DNA of 42,703 nt from positions 1 through 42,703 of the forward strand of contig NZ_WSEL01000002.1 of the NCBI RefSeq assembly GCF_009758015.1. Reading direction: 5' to 3'. Of the stretch, positions 8,648 through 17,278 are shown one piece after another; the first letter of the stretch is position 1, and the number at the start of each line of letters is the position of its first letter. The notes below the pieces were generated by a model. The model searched no databases. It was not told where the DNA came from and was given only the letters and a program-made list of their open reading frames with translations. The stretch is from Ramlibacter pinisoli (lineage in GTDB: Bacteria; Pseudomonadota; Gammaproteobacteria; Burkholderiales; Burkholderiaceae_C). Both the position numbers and the translations under genes were made by a program.

Positions 8648-9763
8648 TCAGATCGGCTGCGCCAGTGCCATGAGGCTGTCGCGCATGATCTGCGCGTGCT
8701 CCTCCTTGCTGCCGCCCTCCATCTCGATCACGCCGAGTCGCATCGAGTTCTCTACCACCATGCGGCAGCGCTCCCAGCGGCGCTGCTCGAAAGCGGCGAT
8801 GGCGGCGGGCACACTGCCTTGCCAGCCGACTTCCTCCGCCAGCACCAGTCCGTCCTCGATGCCGATGCAGGCACCGGAGGCAAGATGCGGCGTGGTGGCG
8901 TGCACCGCGTCCCCGATCAGCACCACGCGACCCACGTGCCAGGGCTGTGGCAGCAGCACCGACTCGAGCGGCCGATAGACGATCTGCGAATCTGGGCCGA
9001 TCCGGTCACGGATCCAGCGCAACAGGGGCGCCGAAAAATCATCCAGCAGGCCGCGCAGGTGGTCTGCGAATGTCGCGGAGTCCACGTAAGGGTTGGTCGG
9101 CCGGTGTTCGGTGACGAAGAGGTACATCTCGTCTTTCGACACCGGGTTGATGCCGGGCTTCACCTTGCCCCCCGCCCACATCGTGGCGCCCTTCACCTCA
9201 GGCGGGCGCGGCAGCACTGCGCGCCAAACGGCCTGGCCGCTGTACCTGGGCTGAGACGACTGCGGGAACAGGGTCTGACGCACCTTGGAGTACAGGCCGT
9301 CGGCGCCGACCACGAGGTCATAGCGCCTGCGTTGGCCGTCGGTGAAGGTCACCTCCACGCCCTCGGCGTCCTGGGTGATCGCCGTGAAGCTCGCCCCCAA
9401 CTGCACCTGGGTGCCGGCAGCGCGCGTGGCGTCCGCCAGGATGCGGGCCAAGACAGGCCGCATGATGCCGCCGCCGCCCGGCACGTCGTGGCCGGCAATG
9501 CGCGGCGTTGGCAAGGTGGCGATGACCTGGCCGTGCGGCAGCTGGACCTCGACACCGTCGCCAGCAGCGCCAAGCTCCAGGAAGGCGTCCAGGACACCGA
9601 GCTCAAGGAAGGCGCGCAACGTCGCGCCGCCCAGGCTGATGCCCGCGCCGTAGGAGCGCCAGCCTTCGTCGATCTCCACGAGGTCGACGGCCGCACCGAG
9701 CTTGCGCAGCTGGATCGCGGCCGCCATGCCGGAGAAGCCGCCGCCGATGATGAGGATGTTCAT
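8648..9763 (-). CDS. FAD-dependent aromatic hydroxylase
   Basis: This 371-aa group A flavoprotein monooxygenase carries all three fingerprints: GGGFSG at residues 7-12 (FAD ADP moiety), GADG at about 153-156 (the DG motif contacting FAD and NAD(P)H), and GDAVHATTPHLASGA at about 284-298 (the GD motif contacting the FAD ribityl chain). It is close in layout to 3-hydroxybenzoate 6-hydroxylase and 6-hydroxynicotinate 3-monooxygenase. It would add a hydroxyl to an aromatic ring, preparing it for the extradiol dioxygenase encoded upstream. It is the last gene of operon B and overlaps the Rieske ferredoxin stop as ATGA. Confidence 0.9.
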   Translation of the reverse strand: MNILIIGGGFSGMAAAIQLRKLGAAVDLVEIDEGWRSYGAGISLGGATLRAFLELGVLDAFLELGAAGDGVEVQLPHGQVIATLPTPRIAGHDVPGGGGIMRPVLARILADATRAAGTQVQLGASFTAITQDAEGVEVTFTDGQRRRYDLVVGADGLYSKVRQTLFPQSSQPRYSGQAVWRAVLPRPPEVKGATMWAGGKVKPGINPVSKDEMYLFVTEHRPTNPYVDSATFADHLRGLLDDFSAPLLRWIRDRIGPDSQIVYRPLESVLLPQPWHVGRVVLIGDAVHATTPHLASGACIGIEDGLVLAEEVGWQGSVPAAIAAFEQRRWERCRMVVENSMRLGVIEMEGGSKEEHAQIMRDSLMALAQPI

Positions 9764-10119
9764 GTACTTGTCTCCAGCTGGGAAATGTCCACGCTCAGCG
9801 TGCCTTCTTCGGATTCAATGAGGGTTACGCGCACCAGCGACTCGCCGATGCAGGGCCCCAGAATGCAGGCGCCGCTCCAGATGTCGAACTGCGCGCCGTG
9901 CGCGGCGCAGACGATGCGGCTGCCGTCTGCGTTCAGGTAAGCGTCCTTGCGCCAGGCCATCGATGTGCCGGTCCAGTGCGGGCAGGCATTGCGCCAGGCA
10001 TGCAGACCATCGCGCCGCACGACGAACATCGTGTCGCGGCCGCTGCCTTTAGGATCGAAACCACGGGCACTGCCTTCGGCAATCTCGCCAGAGTGACAGA
10101 GCCGGATGACTTCCTGCAT
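9760..10119 (-). CDS. Rieske [2Fe-2S] ferredoxin-like protein
   Basis: This 119-aa soluble protein has one Rieske domain. The cluster ligands are Cys46-x-His48 (ACPHWTGTSMAW) and Cys71-x2-His74 (CAAHGAQFD). It is the size of the small Rieske proteins that carry electrons to ring dioxygenases or that regulate flavoenzymes. No oxygenase alpha subunit is in this operon: its neighbours are an extradiol dioxygenase 12 bp upstream and an FAD hydroxylase that it overlaps. It may reactivate the oxidised iron of the dioxygenase, or serve an enzyme encoded elsewhere. Both are inference. Confidence 0.88.
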   Translation of the reverse strand: MQEVIRLCHSGEIAEGSARGFDPKGSGRDTMFVVRRDGLHAWRNACPHWTGTSMAWRKDAYLNADGSRIVCAAHGAQFDIWSGACILGPCIGESLVRVTLIESEEGTLSVDISQLETST

Positions 10120-10131
10120 ACCCGCTCTGTG

Positions 10132-11082
10132 TCAATGGTCGCCGGGGGCGCGTTGCGCACCGGGCGGCGGGCCACCGGGTGCCCACTTTTCCCTGTGCTG
10201 GAACAGGAACAGCTGCGACGCATCCGCGCCCATGGCCGCTTCCCGCGCCGTCCACTGGTCGTTGTGCTGGTCCATGTCCGCGTCGTACTCGACGTGGCAA
10301 CCCAGCGGGCTGTTGAAGTACCAGAACCAGTTAGAGCCGTAGCGGTGCCGACCCGGGCCCCAGAACGACTCGTAGCCCTTGGCCACGAAGCGCGTGCCCG
10401 CCAGCAGCACTTCCGTCGGGCCGCCCAGATGGAATGTGAAGTGCTCGCAGCCCTTCATCTGCGGCGGCGTCTGGATCATGAACAGCGTGTGGTGGTCCTC
10501 GGTGCCGGCAGGCCGCATGAAGGGGCCGGCGCCAGTGAAGCGGTCGGTGGTGATGAAACCCAGGCGCTTCGCGTAGAAAGCCTCGGCCTTCGCCGCGTCG
10601 GGCACGAAGTAGACCACGTGAGACAGCGTACGCGGCTTGGCGGCCATCCCGTCGTCCACCGCCACCGAGTTCACCGGGCGGCGCGCGGCGCTGCCCGGCG
10701 CATTCGACAGTTCCCCAGGCAGGTCCAGAAGCTTGCGGCGCACCGTAACCTGGAAGCCCAGCGCGAAGCCGAGGTCGTCCACGCTTTCAATGGCGCCGTC
10801 GGCCAGTTGCTTGACGTCGCGGTCCTTGCGCAGCTCCTGCGCGATGGCGTCAACCGTCGCCTGGTCCGCGCAGCCATAGATCGTCTTGCGCAGCATGCTG
10901 GCCGTTCCCAAACCGGCCGGCAGGGTCGCGTCGTCCTTCGCGGCGATGACGATGGCGGTTCCATCCAGCGCCTCGAAGCGGCCCCCGCCGACGGGTTGAA
11001 GTCCATATTCGGTAAGGTACTGTGCGCAGGCAGCGATGTCGTCGACGCCGAAAACGAGCGCGTCAGGTCCAATGATGTTCAT
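10132..11082 (-). CDS. VOC-family extradiol ring-cleavage dioxygenase
   Basis: This 316-aa protein has two vicinal-oxygen-chelate modules, like BphC or catechol 2,3-dioxygenase. The iron ligands expected in the C-terminal module are visible: His155 (LSHVVYF), His214 (CEHFTFHL) and Glu265 (CHVEYDAD), with spacing close to BphC. The N-terminal module (1-115) lacks the ligands, as usual. It should open a catechol-like ring next to the diol. The start at 11082 has a strong AGAGGAC ribosome-binding site; a longer reading would overlap the hydrolase gene. The hydrolase gene directly upstream would act on its product. The exact substrate is unknown. Confidence 0.9.
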   Translation of the reverse strand: MNIIGPDALVFGVDDIAACAQYLTEYGLQPVGGGRFEALDGTAIVIAAKDDATLPAGLGTASMLRKTIYGCADQATVDAIAQELRKDRDVKQLADGAIESVDDLGFALGFQVTVRRKLLDLPGELSNAPGSAARRPVNSVAVDDGMAAKPRTLSHVVYFVPDAAKAEAFYAKRLGFITTDRFTGAGPFMRPAGTEDHHTLFMIQTPPQMKGCEHFTFHLGGPTEVLLAGTRFVAKGYESFWGPGRHRYGSNWFWYFNSPLGCHVEYDADMDQHNDQWTAREAAMGADASQLFLFQHREKWAPGGPPPGAQRAPGDH

Positions 11083-11101
11083 GTGAGGTCCTCTTTGGAA
11101 T

Positions 11102-12259
11102 TCAGGCGGTGCGGCCGCCCAGGGTCTCCGCGACCCAGTCGGCGATGTAGTGGCCGGCGTTGATGCTGTTGTCGAAGCTGGCGTGCTGGGCGCCGCCTTC
11201 ACGGTCGGTGAAGATCTTCAGCTCGCGCTTCGGGCTGTTCACCAGCTGTTCGTAGGTGCGGTGCGCCCACTTCAGCGGAATCTGAGAATCCTTCTCGCCG
11301 TGGGTGACGAGGAACGGCACCTTGATGCGGTCGAGAACGCCATCGAGGTGCATGTTCTCGGCGATGCGGAAGAATTCTTCGTCGTCCTTGGCGCCGAAGA
11401 CCCAGCGTACGTGCTCCCAGTAGTGGGGGACGGGCAGGTCGCCTTCCTTGGCCTTGCGCTTTTGTTGCACGTCCCGCCAGTCGTGGTTTGCACCCCAGGC
11501 CACGCCACAGGCGAAACGCGGCTCGAAGGCCAAGGCCCGCGGGCAGTAGTAACCACCCAGCGACACGCCCTCGAGGCCGATGCGCCTGGAATCTACGTCG
11601 TCGCGCAGTTCCAGCCAGTCGACCACGCGGCTGGCCCAATGCTCGGCGTCGTAACGGGCAGGCAGGCCATGAAGGCGCAAGGCTTCGCCCGTGCCCGGCT
11701 GGTCGATCACGAGTGAAGACACGCCACGCTTCGCCAGCCAGGCCGGCATGCCGACGCGGTACTTCATTTCCTTGGTGGAGTCGAGGCCATTGACCTGCAC
11801 CAGGACCGGCGCGCGGCCCTGCACACCGTCCGCACGGCTGAACAGGCCGGCAATGTGCTTGCCCTCGTACGGGATCTCGACGCGCACGCAGTTGTCGCGC
11901 GACAGCCCCAGGCTGCGCCCGAACACATCCAGCATGCGGCGATACAGTTCCATGCGGCCCGGTGCACCGTGCGCCTGCAAGCGCTCCGCCGTGATCAGAT
12001 AGGCCGCCGCGCGGCCGTACTTCTCGCCCGCGGAAAGCGGGCGTCCGCGCGCCTCGTCCTCTTCGGCCAGCCCACAGAGCTTGTCGGCGGTCCTCCTCCA
12101 GGTCTCGCGAAAAGCCTGCGTGCCCGCGGCATCGGGTTGCTTGGCAGCGTCCTGCAGCGGGGCGCACATCTCCTCGATCTCGCCGATGCGGGCTCCCATC
12201 TCGATGGCAAGGTCGACGGAGAGATTCCAGACGTAGTTGGTTGGGAAATAGCGGAACAA
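11102..12259 (-). CDS. Alpha/beta hydrolase, likely C-C bond hydrolase (2,6-dihydroxypseudooxynicotine hydrolase-like)
   Basis: This 385-aa protein has an N-terminal helical region (1-125) followed by an alpha/beta-hydrolase domain. The catalytic triad can be placed at Ser233 (GVSLGGYY), Asp324 (HGEKDSQIP) and His359 (GGAQHASF). The helical N-terminus and the layout resemble 2,6-dihydroxypseudooxynicotine hydrolase and the FrsA-like esterase group, which hydrolyse C-C or ester bonds of aryl ketones. I chose a TTG start at 12259 because GGAG lies 7 bases upstream and the reading MFRYFPTNYVWNLS fits the family; no ATG lies before residue 21, and longer frames run into the ABC receptor gene. It probably cleaves a side chain or ring-opened product. 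Confidence 0.85.
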   Translation of the reverse strand: MFRYFPTNYVWNLSVDLAIEMGARIGEIEEMCAPLQDAAKQPDAAGTQAFRETWRRTADKLCGLAEEDEARGRPLSAGEKYGRAAAYLITAERLQAHGAPGRMELYRRMLDVFGRSLGLSRDNCVRVEIPYEGKHIAGLFSRADGVQGRAPVLVQVNGLDSTKEMKYRVGMPAWLAKRGVSSLVIDQPGTGEALRLHGLPARYDAEHWASRVVDWLELRDDVDSRRIGLEGVSLGGYYCPRALAFEPRFACGVAWGANHDWRDVQQKRKAKEGDLPVPHYWEHVRWVFGAKDDEEFFRIAENMHLDGVLDRIKVPFLVTHGEKDSQIPLKWAHRTYEQLVNSPKRELKIFTDREGGAQHASFDNSINAGHYIADWVAETLGGRTA

Positions 12260-12282
12260 GGGGAACTCCGGTGAATTAGTTT

Positions 12283-13395
12283 TCAGCGACGGAACCGGCC
12301 GTCGGGCGTGACGATCGTCATCTCGACGAAACGCGAGCCGCGCCTGTCCTGGGGGGTGAACTGCACGCGGTAGCCTCCGGTATCGACGGGACGCGATTCC
12401 AGAGCGTCTACCAGGCATGCGCGGGTGGGCTCGCGACCACAGCGGCGCAGGGCCTCGGTGATCACGCGGGCATATACGAATCCTTCGAGTCCGGCATAGC
12501 TGGGCGCGCCTGCGGCCAGGCGGAGGTAGTCCGCGGCGACCGGGACGGAAGCAGTGCGCGGATGCGGCAGCACCTGGGAGACGATGACACCCGCCAGTTC
12601 GCCGGGGGAGGCGCCGCCGGCGACGAGCTGGGTGCCGGCCTCGCTCATCACATAGAACTGCGGCGTGCAGCCCGCTTTGCGCGCAGCACGGATCACCGCG
12701 AGCGCGTTGCCTGCATCGAGACCCAGGATCAGCGCTTGCGGCGGGGTCTTGCATGCGACTTGCACCGCCTGCGCCGCACCTGCCGCTGCCGAGAGTCGCG
12801 CGAACGCCAGAGGCCGAATCGCCAGCCGGCTCAGTTCCACCTGCACGCCTTCCGCGGCCGCACGTCCGAGAGCGTCGTCTTGCGTGATGGCGGCAATCTC
12901 GGTCATCCCCACCGTATCAAGCTGCAACACCATGGCCGCAGCTTCTTCGCGCGCAGCGGCGCGCAGGTTGAACACGTGCCGGCGCAAAGGCTCGCGCAAC
13001 AATTCGGCGCTGCTGGCCGCCCCGACCAGCGGGACCCTGGCCTGTTCTATCAGCGGCAACACCGCCTCGATGGAAGCCGGCCCGTGAAATCCGGTCAGTG
13101 CAAGCACACCACCGTCCAGAAGCGCGCGCGTATTGGCCACTGCTCGCTCGGGGTTGCCGCCGTCATCCTTCACCAGCAGTTCGAGCTGGCGGCCGCCGAC
13201 ACCGGCCGCGCCATTGGCCTGCGCCAACCCCAGCCTCAAGCCCTTCTCGAGCTCGTTGCCGTAGACCGCGAGCGGGCCGGAAAGCGGTGCGGACATGCCG
13301 ATCACGACTTTGTGCGGCGTGACACCCGGCTCGCCACGCGCGGCGCCCACCAGGGCCGCCGCGAATACGAGAGAAAGAGCGAGCCTGCGCTTCAT
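12283..13395 (-). CDS. ABC transporter substrate-binding protein, LivK type
   Basis: This 370-aa protein has a signal peptide (MKRRLALSLVFAAALVGAARG) and the type 1 periplasmic binding fold of branched-chain amino acid and aromatic acid receptors. The mature start VTPHKVVIGMSAPLSGP, followed by VKDDGGNPERA, is characteristic. No permease or ATPase gene lies in this operon, so it must either share the LivHMGF system encoded at 25352-28661 or act as a sensor or scavenger. The start overlaps the DoxX stop (TGATG), showing translational coupling. Confidence 0.88.
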   Translation of the reverse strand: MKRRLALSLVFAAALVGAARGEPGVTPHKVVIGMSAPLSGPLAVYGNELEKGLRLGLAQANGAAGVGGRQLELLVKDDGGNPERAVANTRALLDGGVLALTGFHGPASIEAVLPLIEQARVPLVGAASSAELLREPLRRHVFNLRAAAREEAAAMVLQLDTVGMTEIAAITQDDALGRAAAEGVQVELSRLAIRPLAFARLSAAAGAAQAVQVACKTPPQALILGLDAGNALAVIRAARKAGCTPQFYVMSEAGTQLVAGGASPGELAGVIVSQVLPHPRTASVPVAADYLRLAAGAPSYAGLEGFVYARVITEALRRCGREPTRACLVDALESRPVDTGGYRVQFTPQDRRGSRFVEMTIVTPDGRFRR

Positions 13396-13832
13396 CACTG
13401 CGGCGCCTGTTGACCCACACCGAACCGTCCCGGCCCGAGTGCCGCGACCAGCAACAGGCCGCCGGCGATGCCAAGGTTCTTGAAGAACGACAACTGCTGC
13501 ATCATGGCTTGCGCCGGCGGTGCGGCCCAAAAGTCGTGAAACAGGAAGCCGGCAAGCAGTGAGTAGCCTGCTAGGGCCAGCGCCGCCCAGCGCGTGCGGA
13601 AGCCGGCCAGCAACGCGAGCGAAGCGGTCACTTCAAGCAGCACCGACCCGGCCAGGAGCACTGCAGGCAGGGGCAGGCCCTTGCTAGCCACGAAGCCCAC
13701 GACGCCCTGGAAGCCCATGATCTTCCCCAGCGCCGAGTTCAGGAACAGCGTCGCGATCAGCACTCGGCCGGCCAGGGCCAGCAGCCCTTCGGCGGAGGAA
13801 GCCTTGTTTTGCATGGAAGCGCCTTCGTTCAT
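13395..13832 (-). CDS. DoxX family membrane protein
   Basis: This 145-aa inner-membrane protein has four predicted hydrophobic segments (about residues 15-35, 55-80, 83-100 and 115-138) and the DoxX opening AGRVLIATLFLNSALGKIMGF. DoxX-type proteins are often found with quinone- or redox-linked membrane systems, but their biochemical role is poorly defined. The gene is coupled on both sides: its ATG overlaps the MMPL stop (ATGA) and its TGA overlaps the ABC receptor start. It is an integral part of operon B. An auxiliary role in the envelope transport set is inference. Confidence 0.82.
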   Translation of the reverse strand: MNEGASMQNKASSAEGLLALAGRVLIATLFLNSALGKIMGFQGVVGFVASKGLPLPAVLLAGSVLLEVTASLALLAGFRTRWAALALAGYSLLAGFLFHDFWAAPPAQAMMQQLSFFKNLGIAGGLLLVAALGPGRFGVGQQAPQ

Positions 13833-16225
13833 TTCGCGACCAGTTCCCTGACGGCGCGCAACGGCGAGTTGGAACCGTACTCACCGTTTGCACTGGGCCG
13901 AAGCAGGAAGTGGCCCAGCGCCGGCAACAGCACCAGGGCGCCCAGCATGTTCCACAGGAACATGAATGCCAGCAGGATGCCCATGTCGGCCTGGAACTTG
14001 ATCGGGCTGGCGACCCAGGTGATGACGCCGATCGCCAGCGTGACGCCGGTCAGCATCACCACCTTGCCGGTGAAGAGCAGAGCCCGGTAGTAGGCCTCGG
14101 ACAGGCTCTTGCCCTCGCGCATCTGCGCAAGGGTCACCGACAGGATGTACAGCGCGTAATCGACGCCGATGCCGACGCCCAGGGCGATCACAGGCAGCGT
14201 CGCCACCTTGACGCCAATCCCCAACGCCACCATGAGCGCCTCGGCGAGCACGGAGGTGAGCACCAGCGGAACGACCGCAACCACGACGGCGCGCCAGGAC
14301 CGGAAGGTGATAAAGCAAAGGGCCACCACCGCGGCGTACACCAGCAGCAGCATCTGCCGCCAGGCGTCCTTCACCACGATGTTGGTTGCGGCCTCGATGC
14401 CGGCGGAACCGGCCGCCAGCATGAACTTGACCTCAGGCGTGTCGTTACTGCGGGCGAAACGCTCCACGTGCGCCACCACGCGCGCCAGCGTGTCGGCTTT
14501 GTGGTCCTTCAGGTACACGTAAGTGGTCAGCAGGCCGCAGCTTTCGTTGTAAAGGCCGCGCGGAGCACCGGCAGTGATTAGGTTCAGCATCTCCTGGTTG
14601 GGGAGAAGCTCGTACCACTTCGGATTGCCTTCGTTCAGGCCAGTGAGGACCCGACGGTTCAGCAGGCCCAGCGTGTTGGTCGACTCGACTCCCTCCACCT
14701 GGCGCAGTTCCCACTCGAGCGCATCCACCCGCTTGAGCGTGTCGTAGCGCGAGCACTGGCCTTCCGGCGTCGTCACCATCACCGCCAGCACGTCGCTGGA
14801 CGCACCGTAGCTGGCGTTCATGAAGGCGACGTCGCGGTTGTAGCGGCTGTCGGCGCGCAACTCGGGCGCACCCGGGTCCAGGTCGCCGATCTTGAGCTGG
14901 CTGCTGGCCGCCACGCCGACAGCGCCCAGCACCAGCGCACCGACCACGGACCAGGTGGCCCAGGGCTTTCGCGTGAAACGGTCGAGCGCGGCCCACAACG
15001 GATGCTTGCCCGCTCCGCCTGCTTCTGCTGCTTCCGCGCGCAGGCTACGCTGGGCAGCGCGGGCGCTGACGCCGGTGTACGACAACAGCACGGGCAGCAG
15101 GATCAGGTTGGTGAAGATTAGCGCGGCAACGCCGATCGATGCGGCGATCGCCAGCTCGCGGATGACCTGGATGTCGATCACCAATAGCACGGCGAACCCC
15201 ACCGCGTCAGCCAGCAAGGCGGTCAGGCCCGCCAGAAAGAGCCGGCGGAAAGTGAAGCGGGCGGCGACCAGCTTGTCGAGACCGCGCCCGATGTCCTGCA
15301 TGATGCCGTTCATCTTCTGGGCCCCGTGGCTCATGCCGATGGCGAACACCAGAAAGGGCACCAGGATCGAGTAGGGGTCGAGTGCGTAGCCCAGAGTCGG
15401 CAGCAGCCCGAGTTGCCACACCACCGCGACCAGCGACGCTGCCACTACCAGCAGGGTGGAGCGAATGCAGCGCGTGTACCAGAAGACCATGACCGCGGCG
15501 ATCGCCACGGCGATGGCGAAGAAGGCCAACACCGCGCGAACACCGGAGATCAGGTCGCCCATGATCTTGGCGAAACCGGTCACGTGGATGGCGACGCCCT
15601 GCGCTTCGTACTTGGTGCGGATGCCTTCCAGCCGGTCCGACAGGACGCCGTAGTCGAGCATCTGCCCTTGCGGATCCTTGGCCAGCAGCGGCACGAAAAT
15701 GACGCTGGATTTCGCATCCCTTGCCACCAGCTGACCGATCTCGCCCGAACGAGCGATGTTGGAGGCTAGCTGGTGCAGGCTGGCAGGCGAGCCGTCGAAA
15801 CGGTCTGGGATCACTGGGCCGCCATCGAGGCCTTCCTCCGTCACGCCAACCCAGCGCGTGGCCGGAGTCCACAGCGACTTCATGCGCATGCGCTCGACAC
15901 CCGGCACCAGAAACACTTCGTCGTTGATCTTGCGCAGCGTCTCCATGTAACGCGCGTCATAGATCGTGCCTTCCCTCGGCGCTACTGCAATGCGAACGGA
16001 ATTACCCAGGCCGCTGAGTTCAGACTGGTATGCCAGGAAATTGCGGATGTACGGATGGCCCGCGGGAATCGTCTTCTCGAAGCTCGCATTGAGCTGCAGG
16101 TGTGTCGCCTGCCAGCCGAGGACCACTGTCGCCAAGGCGCACAGCAGCAGCACCAGCCAGCGGTGGTTGAACAGGGCGCGCTCCACGGTGGAGCCCGAGC
16201 GCGGGTCGAAATCTTGCATGCTCAT
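13829..16225 (-). CDS. RND superfamily transporter, MMPL type
   Basis: This 798-aa inner-membrane protein has the two-fold layout of RND/MMPL transporters. A first helix (about 20-40) is followed by a large periplasmic loop and a helix bundle (about 225-375), then the pattern repeats with a bundle near 615-785. The second half contains the signature GVGIGVDYALYILSVTLAQM. Members export lipids, hopanoids or hydrophobic compounds using the proton gradient; in catabolic clusters they are thought to move hydrophobic substrates across the envelope. The start at 16225 follows the YCF48-like gene stop by 2 bases; an internal ATG at 16219 is an alternative. Direction of transport is not evident. Confidence 0.9.
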   Translation of the reverse strand: MSMQDFDPRSGSTVERALFNHRWLVLLLCALATVVLGWQATHLQLNASFEKTIPAGHPYIRNFLAYQSELSGLGNSVRIAVAPREGTIYDARYMETLRKINDEVFLVPGVERMRMKSLWTPATRWVGVTEEGLDGGPVIPDRFDGSPASLHQLASNIARSGEIGQLVARDAKSSVIFVPLLAKDPQGQMLDYGVLSDRLEGIRTKYEAQGVAIHVTGFAKIMGDLISGVRAVLAFFAIAVAIAAVMVFWYTRCIRSTLLVVAASLVAVVWQLGLLPTLGYALDPYSILVPFLVFAIGMSHGAQKMNGIMQDIGRGLDKLVAARFTFRRLFLAGLTALLADAVGFAVLLVIDIQVIRELAIAASIGVAALIFTNLILLPVLLSYTGVSARAAQRSLRAEAAEAGGAGKHPLWAALDRFTRKPWATWSVVGALVLGAVGVAASSQLKIGDLDPGAPELRADSRYNRDVAFMNASYGASSDVLAVMVTTPEGQCSRYDTLKRVDALEWELRQVEGVESTNTLGLLNRRVLTGLNEGNPKWYELLPNQEMLNLITAGAPRGLYNESCGLLTTYVYLKDHKADTLARVVAHVERFARSNDTPEVKFMLAAGSAGIEAATNIVVKDAWRQMLLLVYAAVVALCFITFRSWRAVVVAVVPLVLTSVLAEALMVALGIGVKVATLPVIALGVGIGVDYALYILSVTLAQMREGKSLSEAYYRALLFTGKVVMLTGVTLAIGVITWVASPIKFQADMGILLAFMFLWNMLGALVLLPALGHFLLRPSANGEYGSNSPLRAVRELVAK

Positions 16226-16227
16226 GG

Positions 16228-17268
16228 TCAGGGCCGCGTCGGAGCCGGCGGCAGTTGGATGGCGCCTTGCAATCCGAACACGACCAGCGGTCCGGAGCCG
16301 GCGGAATGCAGGGCGTTCAGCGGCTGCATCGGCGGCGTCTTCAGGGGCACGAGTCCGCCCTGTTCCACGGCCAGCACCTCGCCGGCTTGATTGGCAAGCA
16401 GCACCTGGCCACGGGCGTTCGTCGAAGCGGTGATGGAAACGGGAGCGGGTGACGCGAGCTGCGCCCAAGACTTTCCGCCATCGGCGCTGCGCCAGACGTT
16501 GCCCCGCAGGCCCGCCACCAGCATCTCCTGCTCACGCAGAAGCTCGGCGGTGAAGAAGCTTCCCTGATACGGCAGTTCCAGCCGGCGGTATTCGCGGCCG
16601 CCGTCGGTGGATAACAGAACCAGGCCCTGCTCGCCGGCCAGCAGCAGGGTGTTGCCCTGGCCGCGCAGTGCGTAGAGGTGATTCCCCTTGGGATTGGGCA
16701 GCCGCTGCATGAGGGGCTGCCAGGTCTGGCCGCCGTCCTCGGTGGCAAATGCCAAGCCGTAGGCGCCGACCACCAAGCCGCGGCGCGCGTCGAAGAAGTG
16801 CAGGTCGAGGAAGGGTTTGTCGGCCCCCTCGGCCACGAGGCGTTGCGCCTCCTGGATGGCCTTCGCTTCGCCGCCCGAGCGGGCCGCATCCAGCGCCAAC
16901 TGCGCCGCACGCTTGCCATCGAACCGCAGCGACCACGTGTCGCCACCGTCGGTGCTATTCAGCACGACGCCGCCGTGACCGACGGCAAATGCCGTCTTCG
17001 CCGCAGGGCAGCGGACTGCCGTCAGCGTCACGGACACCGGGACGCGCGCCTGGCGCCAGCTGGCGCCGCCATCGTCGGACGTGACGGCGACCCCGCGTTC
17101 CCCCACGGCCAGCAGCCGGGCGCCGCACTGCGCGACGCCAAGCAGGACCGTGCGGCCGGGATCGCGCACCATCAGGGACGGCCGCTCCAACGCGTCGGGT
17201 ACGGGCGCGGCTTGCACCGCCCCGGCCACGGCGCACGCGGCCAGCAGAAGGGAACCGAGTCGCCTCAC
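16228..17268 (-). CDS. YCF48/BNR-repeat periplasmic protein
   Basis: This 346-aa protein has a signal peptide (MRRLGSLLLAACAVAGAVQA) and repeated Asp-box motifs: DDGGASW, TDGGDTW, EDGGQTW, TDGGREY and ADGGKSW. These mark a beta-propeller of the YCF48/Hcf136 or sialidase type. In photosynthetic organisms such proteins assist photosystem assembly; in proteobacteria they are repeatedly found beside MMPL transporters and DUF1329/DUF1302 genes, with unknown function. Here it lies 2 bases before the MMPL gene and 10 bases after DUF1329, so a periplasmic adaptor role is likely. That role is inference. Confidence 0.85.
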   Translation of the reverse strand: MRRLGSLLLAACAVAGAVQAAPVPDALERPSLMVRDPGRTVLLGVAQCGARLLAVGERGVAVTSDDGGASWRQARVPVSVTLTAVRCPAAKTAFAVGHGGVVLNSTDGGDTWSLRFDGKRAAQLALDAARSGGEAKAIQEAQRLVAEGADKPFLDLHFFDARRGLVVGAYGLAFATEDGGQTWQPLMQRLPNPKGNHLYALRGQGNTLLLAGEQGLVLLSTDGGREYRRLELPYQGSFFTAELLREQEMLVAGLRGNVWRSADGGKSWAQLASPAPVSITASTNARGQVLLANQAGEVLAVEQGGLVPLKTPPMQPLNALHSAGSGPLVVFGLQGAIQLPPAPTRP

Positions 17269-17278
17269 GTCGTCTTCC

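Noticed and set aside
12260..12754. 165-codon upstream extension of the alpha/beta hydrolase
   Set aside because: It lies wholly inside the ABC receptor gene, is Arg- and Pro-rich, and has no family match. A TTG start at 12259 with a good ribosome-binding site explains the gene.
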